Shown: in pieces, positions 6,034 to 16,166 of the stretch
How the letters are laid out: every line of letters begins with the position of its first letter
Numbering within the stretch: the first letter of the stretch is position 1
Origin: Duganella sp. CF517
GTDB lineage: Bacteria > Pseudomonadota > Gammaproteobacteria > Burkholderiales > Burkholderiaceae_D
Reading direction: 5' to 3'
Assembly (NCBI RefSeq): GCF_900110275.1
Contig: NZ_FODC01000005.1
Coordinates: 62,001-126,000, forward strand
DNA length: 64,000 nt
Translations under genes and position numbers: made by a program
The notes under the pieces: generated by a model
Databases searched by the model: none
What the model was told of the DNA's origin: nothing
What the model saw: the letters and a program-made list of their open reading frames with translations, nothing else

Positions 6034-9000
6034 ATGAAACGCATGTTGTTTAATGCTACGCAGCAAGAAGAGCTGCGCGTAGCGATCGTCGACGGTCAGA
6101 AACTGATCGATATCGACATCGAAACCGCCGGACGCGAACAGCGCAAGTCCAACATCTACAAAGGCGTGATCACCCGCATCGAGCCCTCGCTGGAAGCGTG
6201 CTTCGTCAGTTACGGCGAAGATCGCCACGGTTTCCTCCCTTTCAAAGAAGTAGCCCGCACTTATTTCCGTGAAGGTGTCGACGTCCGTACCGCCTCCGTC
6301 AAGGAAGCGCTGCGCGAAGGCCAGGAAATCATGGTCCAGGTCGAAAAGGAAGAGCGCGGCAACAAGGGCGCCGCCCTGACCTCGTTCGTCTCGCTGGCCG
6401 GCCGCTATCTGGTCTTGATGCCGAACAACCCGCGCGGTGGCGGTGTTTCCCGCCGTGTCGAAGGTGAAGAGCGCCAGGAATTGCGCGAAACCATGGACAA
6501 GCTGGACCTGCCGCCTGGCATGTCGGTCATCGCCCGCACCGCCGGCATCGGCCGCAACGTCGACGAGCTGCAGTGGGACTTGAACTACCTGATGCAACTG
6601 TGGCGCGCGATCGAAGGCGCCGGCAAGTCGGCCTCCGGCGCGTTCCTGATCTACCAGGAATCGTCGCTGGTGATCCGCGCGATCCGCGACTACTTCCAGC
6701 CCGATATCGGCGAGATCCTGATCGATACCGACGATATCTACGAACAAGCGCACCAGTTCATGAGCCACGTGATGCCCGACATGGTGCACCGCGTGAAGCG
6801 CTACAGCGACGACGTGCCGCTGTTCTCGCGTTTCCAGATCGAACACCAGATTGAAACGGCGTACTCGCGCACCGTGCCGCTGCCATCGGGCGGCGCCATC
6901 GTCATCGACCACACCGAAGCGCTGGTGTCGGTCGACGTCAACTCGGCGCGCGCCACGCGCGGCTCGGACATCGAGACCACCGCCTTCAACACCAACTGCG
7001 AAGCGGCCGAGGAAGTGGCGCGCCAGCTGCGCTTGCGCGACCTGGGCGGCCTGATCGTGATCGACTTCATCGACATGGAAGTGGCCAAGAACCAGCGCGA
7101 AGTCGAACAGCGCCTGAAGGACGCGCTGCACCACGACCGCGCCCGTGTTCAGATGGGCAAGATTTCCCGCTTCGGCCTGATGGAACTGTCGCGCCAGCGC
7201 CTGCGTCCGTCGCTGTCGGAAGGTTCGCACGTGACGTGCCCGCGCTGCTCCGGCACCGGCCACATCCGCGACACCGAATCGTCGGCGCTGCAAGTGCTGC
7301 GCATCATCCAGGAAGAGGCGATGAAGGAAAACTCGGCCACCATCCACGTGCAGGTGCCCGTGGACGTCGCCGCCTTCCTGCTCAACGAAAAGCGCGGCGA
7401 AGTGCTGAAGATCGAAAACCGCCACCGCATCGCCGTGATCCTGATCCCGAACAAGCATCTGGACACGCCGCACTACAAGCTCGAGCGCATCAAGCACGAC
7501 GATCCGCGTCTGGAAGACAGCCAGGCCAGCTACACCCTGGCCGAGAGCGCCGAAACCGACATGGCCTACAGCAAGCGCCAGAAGGAAGAAGCCAAGCCGC
7601 GCCAGGAAGCCATGGTCAAGACCATCACGCCTGACCAGCCGGCCCCGCTGGTCGAGCGCAAGCCGGCCGAAACCGTCATCACGCCGGCCCCGGCGCCGGT
7701 GCCCGCACCGGCCGAGCAAGGCTTCTTCGCCAAGCTGTTCAGCTTCCTGAGCCCGAAACCGGCCCCGGTCGCGCAGCCGCAGCAGCCGACCATCGTCGTC
7801 AAGGCGCCGTCGCCGGACCGTGGCGACCGCAACGCCCGCGGCCCGCGCGGCCGCAGCCGTAACGGCAAAGGCGCCCGTGGCGAGCGCGAAGAGCGCGAAC
7901 CGGGCGCGGCCCGTCCGGCGGCGGATGACGCCAAGCCGGTCGACGCCAGCGGCCGCCCGGCCCGTCCGCCACGTCCGCCGCGCGAACCGCGCGAGCCGCG
8001 TGAGAACACCGGCGCCGGCATCACCGCCGACGGCCAGGCGCCGCGCGAGCGCGCCGAACGTCCCGAGCGCGCCGAGCGTCCGGAACGTGCCGAGCGCACT
8101 CCGCGTCCACCACGCGAACCGCGCGCCGACAAGGCCCCGGTTGAAGCCAAAGTGGAAGAGCTGGCCTTGAACGCGGGTCTGGCATCGACCGGTCCGCTGA
8201 CCGGCGCCGACGCCGCCACCAGCATCCTGAAGACCGCGCCGAACGCCGGTCCCGAGGGCGATGACAACGACGTGACGGCCGACGGCGAAGAACCGCGCCG
8301 CCGCCGCCGTCGTGGCGGTCGCAACCGCAACCGCCGCGACCGCGAAGGTGGCGAGGGCGTCGAAGGTATCGACGGCCAGGAAACCGAAGCGGCCGGCGAA
8401 GCTGGCGAGCACGGCGAGCACAAAACGCCGAGCTTCAGCGTCGCTCCGGCGGCCGAAGCGGCCGCCGTGGCAACCGACGCCGATGTCGCACCGGCGCCGG
8501 TCGAAGCATCCGTGACGGCCGAGCCGGTTACCGCGAACGTTGAAGCGGCCGAGCCGGCACCTGTGGTTGAGACCGCTGCAGCCGCGGCCCCGGCGCCAGC
8601 GATCGAAGCGGCGCCAGTGGCCGAGCCGGCCGCAGCCTCGCTCGACGGCACCGTTGTGATGCAAGCCCAGGCGCCAGCCGAAGCGGCAACGCCGGTTCAA
8701 ACCGAGGACGCCTTTGCGGCCCCGGTCGCCGAGCCGGTCGCCGCGCCAGCGGCGGTCGCCGAAGCCGCCGCGCCAGTGGCAGCCGAGGTCGCTCCGATCG
8801 AAGCGCCAGTGGAAGCCAAGGTCGAAGCGCCAGTGTCGGCACCGGTTGAAGCGCCTGCCGTCGCGGAGCCAGTCGCTGCCGCGCCAGCACCAGTGCCAGC
8901 CCCGGCGCCGGCACCAGTGGCCGCCCCGGCACCCGCCCCTGTAGCAGCCCCTGCCGCTCCAGCCGCCCCGATCGACCTGCAGGCAGTGCTCGGCTCCGCC

Positions 9001-9153
9001 GGCCTGACCCTGGCAGCCACCGACCCGGCCAAGCTGCGCGCGGCGCAGGAAGCCGCCGCCAAGGTAGCGGCCCCGGTGCGCGTTCCACGCGAACGCAAGC
9101 CACTGCCACCGCAAGCGGACGAGCCGCTGGTTCAAGTCGACACCCGCCGCTAA
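6034..9153 (+). CDS. rne: Ribonuclease E
   Basis: The 1039-aa protein begins MKRMLFNATQQEELRVAIVD and has the RNase E/G catalytic half: S1 domain (about 37-125), 5' sensor and RNase H-like parts, DNase I-like region with active-site acids (VDVNSARATRG, then VIDFIDMEV), and the Zn-link CPRCSGTG. This endonuclease starts mRNA decay and processes rRNA and tRNA precursors. The C-terminal half, from about residue 520, is disordered: an Arg-rich stretch with repeated ERAERPERAER units, then a long Ala/Pro/Val/Glu repeat region. That half normally carries RNA-binding and degradosome scaffold sites. It is monocistronic, with a leader rich in structure and a clear terminator. Confidence 0.97.
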   Translation: MKRMLFNATQQEELRVAIVDGQKLIDIDIETAGREQRKSNIYKGVITRIEPSLEACFVSYGEDRHGFLPFKEVARTYFREGVDVRTASVKEALREGQEIMVQVEKEERGNKGAALTSFVSLAGRYLVLMPNNPRGGGVSRRVEGEERQELRETMDKLDLPPGMSVIARTAGIGRNVDELQWDLNYLMQLWRAIEGAGKSASGAFLIYQESSLVIRAIRDYFQPDIGEILIDTDDIYEQAHQFMSHVMPDMVHRVKRYSDDVPLFSRFQIEHQIETAYSRTVPLPSGGAIVIDHTEALVSVDVNSARATRGSDIETTAFNTNCEAAEEVARQLRLRDLGGLIVIDFIDMEVAKNQREVEQRLKDALHHDRARVQMGKISRFGLMELSRQRLRPSLSEGSHVTCPRCSGTGHIRDTESSALQVLRIIQEEAMKENSATIHVQVPVDVAAFLLNEKRGEVLKIENRHRIAVILIPNKHLDTPHYKLERIKHDDPRLEDSQASYTLAESAETDMAYSKRQKEEAKPRQEAMVKTITPDQPAPLVERKPAETVITPAPAPVPAPAEQGFFAKLFSFLSPKPAPVAQPQQPTIVVKAPSPDRGDRNARGPRGRSRNGKGARGEREEREPGAARPAADDAKPVDASGRPARPPRPPREPREPRENTGAGITADGQAPRERAERPERAERPERAERTPRPPREPRADKAPVEAKVEELALNAGLASTGPLTGADAATSILKTAPNAGPEGDDNDVTADGEEPRRRRRRGGRNRNRRDREGGEGVEGIDGQETEAAGEAGEHGEHKTPSFSVAPAAEAAAVATDADVAPAPVEASVTAEPVTANVEAAEPAPVVETAAAAAPAPAIEAAPVAEPAAASLDGTVVMQAQAPAEAATPVQTEDAFAAPVAEPVAAPAAVAEAAAPVAAEVAPIEAPVEAKVEAPVSAPVEAPAVAEPVAAAPAPVPAPAPAPVAAPAPAPVAAPAAPAAPIDLQAVLGSAGLTLAATDPAKLRAAQEAAAKVAAPVRVPRERKPLPPQADEPLVQVDTRR

Positions 9154-9170
9154 GCTGGTGAAGTAGCGAA

Positions 9171-9202
9171 AAAAAAAGGGAAGCCGCGCGCTTCCCTTTT
9201 TT
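9171..9202 (+). terminator. rne terminator
   Basis: GGGAAGC (9178-9184) pairs with GCTTCCC (9190-9196) around CGCGC, flanked by A7 on the left and T6 on the right. It starts about 18 bases after the rne stop and should work in both directions. Confidence 0.85.
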
Positions 9203-9311
9203 CATTCTGCCGACGTGGTTTGATATGGCCGCTAAACCCGCTCGGCGCCATCGTGCTATCGTAGCTCCTTCGGCGGTAAGCGAATTTCCTTAACAGCAAT
9301 ATTGTAGAGTC

Positions 9312-10439
9312 ATGGCAGAAAAAATCATCATGATGGCCCAGCAGCGCCGCGGCGCGCCGGCCATTCCCGCGATCCTGGAAGCGCCCACCGGCCTGCTGAG
9401 CGATCAGCTGGCGCGGCCGCTGCACGACCTGCGCATCTCCGTGACCGACCGTTGCAACTTCCGCTGCGTCTATTGCATGCCGAAGGCGGTGTTCGACAAC
9501 GATTACCAGTACCTGCCGCACACCTCGCTGCTGTCGTTCGAGGAGATCACGCGGCTGGCCAAGACCTTCATCGCCCACGGCGTCGAGAAAATCCGCCTGA
9601 CCGGCGGCGAGCCGCTGCTGCGCAAGAACCTCGAACGCCTGATCGGCATGCTCGCCGAACTCAAAACCATCGACGGCAAGCCGCTCGACCTGACCCTGAC
9701 CACCAACGCCTCGCTGCTGGCGCGCAAGGCGCAATCGCTCAAGGACGCCGGCCTGCAACGCGTGACCGTTTCGCTCGACGCGCTCGACAACGCCACCTTC
9801 CAGCGCATGAACGATGTCGACTTCTCGGTCGACGACGTGCTCAAGGGCATAGACGTGGCGCACCAGGTGGGCCTGGGCCCGATCAAGATCAACATGGTGG
9901 TCAAGGGCGGCATGAACGACGACCAGATCCTGCCGATGGCGCGCCACTTCCGCAACACGCCGTTCATCCTGCGCTTCATCGAATACATGGACGTCGGCGC
10001 CTCCAACGGCTGGAAGATGGACGAGGTGATTCCGTCGGCCGAGGTGGTGCGCCGCATCCAGGCCGAGATGGCGCTCGAGCCGGTCGCCGCCAACTACGCC
10101 GGCGAAACGGCGGCGCGCTGGCGCTACGTGGACAACGACGGCGCCGGCGCCGGCGCCGGCGAGATTGGCCTGATCTCCAGCGTCACGCAAGCCTTCTGCG
10201 CGAACTGCTCGCGCGCACGCCTGTCGACCGAGGGTAAGCTTTACACCTGCCTGTTCGCCACCAGCGGCCACGATCTGCGCGCGCTGCTGCGCGAGGGCCG
10301 CAGCGACGAGGAAATCAGCACCGTGCTGGCGCACCTGTGGCGCGCGCGCGGCGACCGCTATTCCGAACTGCGCACCAACAATACCGACGGCCTGCCACGC
10401 AGCGCCAACAAGGTCGAAATGTCTTACATCGGAGGGTAG
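9312..10439 (+). CDS. moaA: GTP 3',8-cyclase, molybdenum cofactor step 1
   Basis: The 375-aa radical-SAM enzyme carries the N-terminal cluster motif CNFRCVYC (C48, C52, C55) and the C-terminal cluster motif [20 protein letters not shown]. It ends in GG (SYIGG), the tail needed for activity in this family. MoaA converts GTP to 3',8-cyclo-GTP, which MoaC turns into cyclic pyranopterin. The next gene, a MobA-MoeA fusion, begins six bases after its stop, so early and late cofactor steps are co-transcribed. The start at 9312 has a poor ribosome site; an in-frame ATG six codons later (9330) is a possible alternative. Confidence 0.95.
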   Translation: MAEKIIMMAQQRRGAPAIPAILEAPTGLLSDQLARPLHDLRISVTDRCNFRCVYCMPKAVFDNDYQYLPHTSLLSFEEITRLAKTFIAHGVEKIRLTGGEPLLRKNLERLIGMLAELKTIDGKPLDLTLTTNASLLARKAQSLKDAGLQRVTVSLDALDNATFQRMNDVDFSVDDVLKGIDVAHQVGLGPIKINMVVKGGMNDDQILPMARHFRNTPFILRFIEYMDVGASNGWKMDEVIPSAEVVRRIQAEMALEPVAANYAGETAARWRYVDNDGAGAGAGEIGLISSVTQAFCANCSRARLSTEGKLYTCLFATSGHDLRALLREGRSDEEISTVLAHLWRARGDRYSELRTNNTDGLPRSANKVEMSYIGG

Positions 10440-10444
10440 TGTCT

Positions 10445-12364
10445 GTGAAGAGCAAGATCACCGGGCTGATACTCGCGGGCGGGCGCGGCACCCGCATGGG
10501 CCGCGTCGACAAAGGCTTGCAGCCGTTCCGCGGCACCACCATGATCGCCCATGTGCTGCGCCGCCTGGCGCCGCAGGTCGACACCGTCGCCATCAACGCC
10601 AACCGCAATCTGCCGCAATACCAGGCCGCCGCCGGCGCCGACACCGTCGTCATGCCCGACCAAATGAGCGGCTTCGAAGGCCCGCTGGCCGGCCTGCAAG
10701 CGGGCTTGCATTACTGCGCCACCGAGTTGCTATTGACGGCGCCGTGCGACTCGCCCTTCCTGCCGGCCGACCTGGCCGCGCGCCTGTACGCCGCGCTGGA
10801 GACCGAAAATGCCGACCTGGCCGTCGCCGTGACCATGGAAACGGACGAACAGGATGGCGGCGCCCCCTACCGCCAGCCGCATCCCGTATTCAGCCTGCTC
10901 AAGGCCAGCCTGCTGCCGCAACTGGAGGCTTACCTCGCCACCGGCGCGCGCCGCGTGGAGGGCTGGCACAAATCGCTGCGCGTGGCCGAGGTGATGTTCG
11001 ACGACGCCTCCGCCTTCCGCAATATCAATACGCTGGAAGAGTTGAAGCGGCACGAGCCCGAAGCGGCCACACCCGCCGCGACGCCGGTCCCCGCCGCATC
11101 CCCGGCCGGCGACCCGGACGCCCTGCCCGTCGACGAGGCGCGCCGGCTGATCGCCCAGCGCGTCACGCCTGTCGCGGCGACCGAAAAAGTCGCTGTATGC
11201 TCGGCGCTGGACCGCGTGCTGGCCGAGGACATCATCTCGCCGATCAACGTCCCCGCCTACGACAACTCGGCGATGGACGGCTACGCGCTGCGCGGCGCCG
11301 ACTTGCCGCTCGACGCGGGCGCCGGACCGGTCACCCTCAAGGTCATCGGCGCCGCCTACGCCGGCCGTCCCTTCGAAAAAACGGCGGCGCCCGGCGAATG
11401 CGTGCGCATCATGACCGGCGCCGCCATGCCGCCCGGTTGCGACAGCGTGCTGCCGCAGGAACTGGCGGCGGCGATCGGCGAATCGAGCGTGACCATCGCG
11501 CACGGCACGATCCGCGCCGGCGCCAACCGCCGCTTCGCCGGCGAAGATTTGACCGCCGGCGGCGTCGCGCTGGCGCGAGGCAAAATCATGCGTCCCGCCG
11601 ATCTGGGTCTGGTCGCGTCGCTCGGCATCGCCGAAGTGACGGTGCGGCGCCGCCTGCGCGTGGCGTTCTTCTCCACCGGCGACGAACTGCGCTCGCTGGG
11701 CGACACGCTCGATACGGGCTGCGTCTACGACAGCAACCGCTACACCTTGTTCGGCATGCTCACGCGCCTCGGCTGCGAGGTCGTCGACCTGGGCATCGTG
11801 CGCGACGACCCGGCGGCGCTGCAGGCGGCGCTGCGGTCGGCATGCCGGGAGGCGGACGCCATCATCACCTCGGGCGGCGTGTCCGAGGGCGCGGCCGACT
11901 ACACGCGCGACATCATGGCGCTGCTCGGCGACGTCGCTTTCTGGAAGCTGGCGATGCGGCCGGGCCGTCCGCTCGCCTTCGGCGAGGTGCGGACCGGCGA
12001 CGGCGCCGCCTGGCTGTTCGGATTGCCGGGCAATCCGGTGGCGGTGATGGTGTCGTTCTATCTGTTCGCGCGGCCGGCGCTGTTGCGCATGATGGGCGTG
12101 GACGAGGCGCGGACCATGCCGCAAACGACGCGCGCGCGGGCCACGGAAGCGATCCGCAAACGCCCCGGCCGCACCGAGTACCAGCGCGGCATCGTCTCGA
12201 CCGGCGTCGATGGCGGCGCGCAGGTGCGGCTGACCGGCGCGCAGGGCTCGGGCATCCTCAGTTCGATGACGGAGGCCAATTGCATTGTCGTGCTGCGGCA
12301 CGGGCAGGCCGGCGTCGCCGTTGGCGACCCGGTCGACATCATCCTGTTTGACGGGTTGATTTAG
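10445..12364 (+). CDS. MobA-MoeA fusion: molybdenum cofactor guanylyltransferase and molybdenum transferase
   Basis: One 639-codon frame joins two enzymes. Residues 1-203 are MobA-like: LILAGGRGTRMGRVDKG at the N-terminus is the nucleotide-binding loop, and LTAPCDSPFLP follows at about 97-107. Residues 204-226 are an Ala/Pro linker. Residues 227-639 are MoeA: PAYDNSAMDGYALR (270-283), SGGVSEGAADYT and LPGNPVAVMVSF. MoeA inserts molybdate into adenylated molybdopterin; MobA then adds GMP. The GTG start at 10445 is set by GGAGG at 10431-10435, nine bases upstream. No start codon or ribosome site is visible at the junction, so this looks like a real fusion and not two overlapping genes. Confidence 0.88.
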   Translation: MKSKITGLILAGGRGTRMGRVDKGLQPFRGTTMIAHVLRRLAPQVDTVAINANRNLPQYQAAAGADTVVMPDQMSGFEGPLAGLQAGLHYCATELLLTAPCDSPFLPADLAARLYAALETENADLAVAVTMETDEQDGGAPYRQPHPVFSLLKASLLPQLEAYLATGARRVEGWHKSLRVAEVMFDDASAFRNINTLEELKRHEPEAATPAATPVPAASPAGDPDALPVDEARRLIAQRVTPVAATEKVAVCSALDRVLAEDIISPINVPAYDNSAMDGYALRGADLPLDAGAGPVTLKVIGAAYAGRPFEKTAAPGECVRIMTGAAMPPGCDSVLPQELAAAIGESSVTIAHGTIRAGANRRFAGEDLTAGGVALARGKIMRPADLGLVASLGIAEVTVRRRLRVAFFSTGDELRSLGDTLDTGCVYDSNRYTLFGMLTRLGCEVVDLGIVRDDPAALQAALRSACREADAIITSGGVSEGAADYTRDIMALLGDVAFWKLAMRPGRPLAFGEVRTGDGAAWLFGLPGNPVAVMVSFYLFARPALLRMMGVDEARTMPQTTRARATEAIRKRPGRTEYQRGIVSTGVDGGAQVRLTGAQGSGILSSMTEANCIVVLRHGQAGVAVGDPVDIILFDGLI

Positions 12365-12372
12365 CGCCGCGC

Positions 12373-14340
12373 CTACTCTTGCTGCCTTAACCGCAGCAGC
12401 GCCTCGGCCGAATCGGCGAACAGCGCCGCGTCCTTCTCGATGCGGCGGAACGCCCGCCCCAGGCTGGCGCGCATGAAGGTGCTGTGCGCGTAGCGCGTGA
12501 CCTTGCTGTAGTAGCGCTCCGCCAGCTGGTTGACCGCCTCCACATACTGGTCCATCAAGTCCGGCGCGATCGAGAAATTGTCGTAGTTGATCACCGCCGG
12601 CACCTTGCGTCCCAACGGCGCCAGGCGCTCCGACACCAGCGCGCAAATACGCTCGATGGTGGCCGCGTCGCCCACCTCGAAACCTTCGAAGTTCACGAAG
12701 AACAGCTGCTGCTGCGCGTCGTACACCAGCCGCTGCTCCAGCGGCCGCGCGAGGAAATCGACCCGCCAGTTCATCGGCAACGGCGCGAAAATGCGCGCGT
12801 CCATCAGTTTCAGCTGCGCGCTGATCGAAGGCTTGAAATCCATCTGCGCCAGGATGTCGCGCTCCAGATCGACGCCGGGCGCGATCTCGATCAACTCCAA
12901 TCCCGACATGCCGCCATCGAGCACCAGCTTGAACACGCAACGCTCGGTGACGAACAAGGCTTCCTGCCCCCGCCGCGCGGCATATTCGCCACTGTAGGTG
13001 CGATGCTCTACCTCCGCGACGAATTTGCGCGTGCGCCCCTTGTCGGCGGTGAAGGTGCCGACGAACACCACCTTGCGCGCGTTCTGGCTGATATTGATGA
13101 AGCCCCCGGCGCCGGCCAGCTTGCTGCCGAACTTACTGACATTCAGATTGCCGTGCCGGTCCGCCTGCGCCAGGCCGAGGAAGGCCACATCGAGCCCGCC
13201 GCCGTCGTAGAAATCGAACTGGTACGGCTGGTCGATGACGGCGTCCGCGTTGGTGGCCGCGCCGAAGTTCAAGCCGCCGGCCGGCAGGCCGCCGATCACG
13301 CCCGGTTCGGCCGTCAAGGTCACCAGGTCGAGCAGCTTCTCCTCCGCCGCGACGTTGGCCACGCCCTCGGGCATGCCGATGCCGAGGTTGACGACATTGT
13401 TCGGCCGCAGCTCCATCAGCGCGCGGCGCGCGATGATCTTGCGCTCCGATAGCGGCATCGGCGCCATCGCCGACAAGGCCACGCGCAGCTCGCCGGCGAA
13501 GGCCGGGTTGTAGGGCTCGGCGAAGGTCTGCATGTGGTATTCGGGCTTCTCGGCCACCACCACGCAGTCGACCAGGATGCCGGGTATCTTGACCTGGCGC
13601 GGGTTGAGCGTGCCCCGCTCGGCGATCCGCTCGACCTGCACGATGACGATGCCGCCGGAGTTGTGCGCCGCCATCGCGATCGCCAGCGCCTCCAAGGTCA
13701 GCGCCTCGCGCTCCATGGTGACGTTGCCGTTGGCGTCGGCCGTCGTGCCGCGGATGATCCCCACGTGCACCGGCTGCGCCTTGTAGAACAGGTATTCGTT
13801 GCCGCCCATGGTGGCCACCTCCACCAGCTCCTCGGTGGTGCGGTCGTTGATCTTGCCGCCGCCGTGGCGCGGATCGACAAACGTCCCGAGGCCGACGTGC
13901 GTGAGCAATCCCGGCTTGCCGGCGGCGGTGTCGCGAAACAGCTGGCTGATGACGCCTTGCGGCAGGTTGTACGCCTCGATCTTGCCGGCGATGGCCAGCT
14001 GCTGCAGCTTGGGGACCAAACTCCAGTGGCCGCCGACGACGCGTTTGAGCATGCCCTCGTGCGCCAGGTGATTGAGGCCGCGATCCTTGCCGTCGCCCTG
14101 CCCGGCCGCGTAGACCAGGGTCAGGTCGCGCGGATGGCCGCCGCCGTCGGACGCCGGCGCCAGGAAGCGCCGCTCCAGCGCCACCGCGATATTTTCGGCG
14201 AAACCGACGCCGACAAACCCGCCGGTGGCGATGGTGTCGCCGTCGCGTATCAGGCCGACCGCGTCGGCCGCGCTGACGATCTTGTCGCGCTGGACGGCCG
14301 GCATGCCGACGGTGGAAAAATCAAGGCTACGTCCTGGCAT
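12373..14340 (-). CDS. Acyl-CoA:acetate/3-ketoacid CoA transferase, fused alpha and beta subunits
   Basis: The 655-aa protein contains both CoA transferase family I halves in one chain: an N-terminal alpha part ([16 protein letters not shown] near residue 34) and a C-terminal beta part ([18 protein letters not shown], then [14 protein letters not shown]). The Glu in TAEPG is the expected covalent CoA-thioester residue. This architecture matches YdiF-type enzymes, which swap CoA between short-chain acids. It converges on the MobA-MoeA gene with only eight bases between stops. It is the fourth gene of the minus-strand run that starts at cqsA, though a separate promoter near 14341-14368 cannot be excluded. 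Confidence 0.9.
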   Translation of the reverse strand: MPGRSLDFSTVGMPAVQRDKIVSAADAVGLIRDGDTIATGGFVGVGFAENIAVALERRFLAPASDGGGHPRDLTLVYAAGQGDGKDRGLNHLAHEGMLKRVVGGHWSLVPKLQQLAIAGKIEAYNLPQGVISQLFRDTAAGKPGLLTHVGLGTFVDPRHGGGKINDRTTEELVEVATMGGNEYLFYKAQPVHVGIIRGTTADANGNVTMEREALTLEALAIAMAAHNSGGIVIVQVERIAERGTLNPRQVKIPGILVDCVVVAEKPEYHMQTFAEPYNPAFAGELRVALSAMAPMPLSERKIIARRALMELRPNNVVNLGIGMPEGVANVAAEEKLLDLVTLTAEPGVIGGLPAGGLNFGAATNADAVIDQPYQFDFYDGGGLDVAFLGLAQADRHGNLNVSKFGSKLAGAGGFINISQNARKVVFVGTFTADKGRTRKFVAEVEHRTYSGEYAARRGQEALFVTERCVFKLVLDGGMSGLELIEIAPGVDLERDILAQMDFKPSISAQLKLMDARIFAPLPMNWRVDFLARPLEQRLVYDAQQQLFFVNFEGFEVGDAATIERICALVSERLAPLGRKVPAVINYDNFSIAPDLMDQYVEAVNQLAERYYSKVTRYAHSTFMRASLGRAFRRIEKDAALFADSAEALLRLRQQE

Positions 14341-14368
14341 GATCGGCTCCGTTTTTTAGTCCCGCGTT

Positions 14369-15691
14369 CTAGTCGGTCTCGAGATCTGGCTTATCCAGTT
14401 CAGGCCCCAGCAGCAACTGCGCCGCCTCGCTCGGCAGCGCCTCCACCGTTTTGAGCTTGCGCGCCATCTGGCGGCTGCGGGTCTCCGCCGATTCGATGTT
14501 CTTGGCGGCGCGTTCCAACGTCAGCTTGGTCGCGGCCAGCACGTCGCCGAACTTGGCGAACTCCGTCTTCACCGCGCCCAGCACCTGCCACACCTCGGAC
14601 GAGCGCTTTTCCAGCGCCAAGGTGCGGAAGCCCATCTGCAGGCTGTTGAGCAGCGCCGACAGCGTCGACGGCCCGGCGATGCTGATGCGGTGCAGCCGTT
14701 GCAGTTCATCGGCCAGCCCCGGACGGCGCATCACTTCCGCGTACAGCCCCTCGGTCGGCAGGAACAGGATGGCGAAATCGGTGGTGTGCGGCGGCGACAC
14801 GTATTTCTCGGAGATCGTCCTGGCCTCGCCGCGCACCGCCCGTTCCAGCTCGCGCCCGGCCAACGCCACGCCCTCGGCGTCCGCGCGGTCGGCGGCGTCC
14901 AGCAGGCGTTCGTACTGCTCCTTGGGGAATTTGGCGTCGATCGGCATCCACACCGGCGCCCCGCCCTCCACCTGGCCCGGCAGCTTGAGCGCGAATTCGA
15001 CCCGCGCGCCGCTGCCGGCGATGGTCTCGACGTTTTTCCCGTATTGCTCCGGCGTGAGCACCTGCTCGAGCAGCATCTCCAGCTGCACCTCGCCCCAGGT
15101 GCCGCGCGTTTTGACGTTGGTCAGCACCCGCTTCAAGTCGCCGACGCCCAGCGCCAGCTGCTGCATCTCGCCCAGCCCCTGGTGGACGCGTTCGAGCCGC
15201 TCGGACACCTGCAGGAACGACGCCGTCAGGCGCGTCTCCAGCGTCGCGTGCAGCTTCTCGTCGACGGTCTTGCGCATCTCTTCGAGCCGGGCGCCGTTGT
15301 CGGCCTGCAGATCCTTGATCTTGGCCTCCAGCGTCGCGCGCACCTCCTGCATGCGCGCCGCGTTCGACTCGGTCAGCCGGGCCAGCGCCTGGTTCATGCT
15401 GTCGGCGAACTGCTTCAGGCCCCGGCTCTGCTCTTCGCGTCCGACCAGCCCTTGCGCCTGGAGCTGGCGGCGCATGTCCTCGAACTGCTGCACGGTGGCC
15501 GCGTGCGTGGTTTGGGCCGTCGTTTGCAGCTGCATCCGCACCTCGCGCTCGACGCGCTCGATGCGCTCGGCCAGGCCGGCGTCGGCCTGGGCGCCGCCGG
15601 CGCGCCCGCGCAGCAGCGCCACCACCTGCATCACAAGCACAAGGAGGAGAAACAGCGCCAGCGCCGCCAGCAGAAATTCGGTCTGGGTCAT
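14369..15691 (-). CDS. rmuC: DNA recombination protein RmuC
   Basis: The 440-aa protein has an N-terminal membrane anchor (FLLAALALFLLLVLVMQVVA), a long coiled-coil region rich in Glu, Arg and Gln to about residue 190, and the conserved RmuC nuclease-like domain with PIDAKFPKEQYERLL and TDFAILFLPTEGLYAEV. RmuC limits inversions at short inverted repeats in E. coli; its biochemical action is not well settled. It starts five bases after the stop of the truncated haemoglobin gene on the same strand, so it is probably in the same transcript. Confidence 0.92.
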   Translation of the reverse strand: MTQTEFLLAALALFLLLVLVMQVVALLRGRAGGAQADAGLAERIERVEREVRMQLQTTAQTTHAATVQQFEDMRRQLQAQGLVGREEQSRGLKQFADSMNQALARLTESNAARMQEVRATLEAKIKDLQADNGARLEEMRKTVDEKLHATLETRLTASFLQVSERLERVHQGLGEMQQLALGVGDLKRVLTNVKTRGTWGEVQLEMLLEQVLTPEQYGKNVETIAGSGARVEFALKLPGQVEGGAPVWMPIDAKFPKEQYERLLDAADRADAEGVALAGRELERAVRGEARTISEKYVSPPHTTDFAILFLPTEGLYAEVMRRPGLADELQRLHRISIAGPSTLSALLNSLQMGFRTLALEKRSSEVWQVLGAVKTEFAKFGDVLAATKLTLERAAKNIESAETRSRQMARKLKTVEALPSEAAQLLLGPELDKPDLETD

Positions 15692-15695
15692 CGTG

Positions 15696-16112
15696 TCAAT
15701 CCGGCTTGTTGCGCATCCAGTCGGCGGTCTGGTAGAACGACTCCATCAGCCGCACCCGCAGCGCCTCGTCGATGCCGACATCCTCCATCGCCCACGCCAT
15801 CGCGCGCAGCCACTGGTCGCGCTCCCGCGTGCCGATGGCGAACGGCATGTGCCGCATCCGCAGGCGCGGATGGCCGTGCGCCTCGATGTACAGGTCCGGC
15901 CCGCCCATCCAGCCGCTGAGAAACATGAACAGGCGCTCGCGCGCGTTGTCGAGCGTCGGCGGATGGGCCGCGCGCAGCAGCGCGAACTCGCTCTCGAGTT
16001 CCATCAAATCATAAAAACGGTCGACCATCTCGCGCACGCGCGATTCGCCGCCGATCACTTCGTAAAGGGATTGCGGGGTTTGTGGGGTTTGTGGTTCAGT
16101 CATAGCCGTCAT
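15696..16112 (-). CDS. Group II truncated haemoglobin
   Basis: A protein of about 138 aa with the 2-on-2 globin pattern: LYEVIGGESRVREMVDRFY, GWMGGPDLY, then GHPRLRMRHMPFAIG with the proximal His (in RHMPF) and DQWLRAM with the Trp typical of group II (TrHb2). Such globins bind O2, NO or peroxide and are often tied to redox stress. I chose ATG 16112 (MTAMTEPQ) or 16103 (MTEPQ) over a longer frame, because upstream residues do not look like globin. It lies 54 bases after the cqsA stop on the same strand and five bases before rmuC. The link to a quorum-signal synthase is unusual. Confidence 0.85.
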   Translation of the reverse strand: MTAMTEPQTPQTPQSLYEVIGGESRVREMVDRFYDLMELESEFALLRAAHPPTLDNARERLFMFLSGWMGGPDLYIEAHGHPRLRMRHMPFAIGTRERDQWLRAMAWAMEDVGIDEALRVRLMESFYQTADWMRNKPD

Positions 16113-16166
16113 GATAGCGTACCGGGGCGCCGGGCGCGCAACGTACACAATGCGCGCCACCGCCCC

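Noticed and set aside
6025-9135. A 1036-codon open frame on the minus strand opposite rne
   Set aside because: Gly/Arg/His/Trp-rich product with no family likeness; it is the mirror of the high-GC rne codons. The plus-strand frame is a clear RNase E.
10730-12940. A 736-codon minus-strand frame across the MobA-MoeA gene and the CoA transferase 3' end
   Set aside because: It crosses two convergent real genes and shows no domain.
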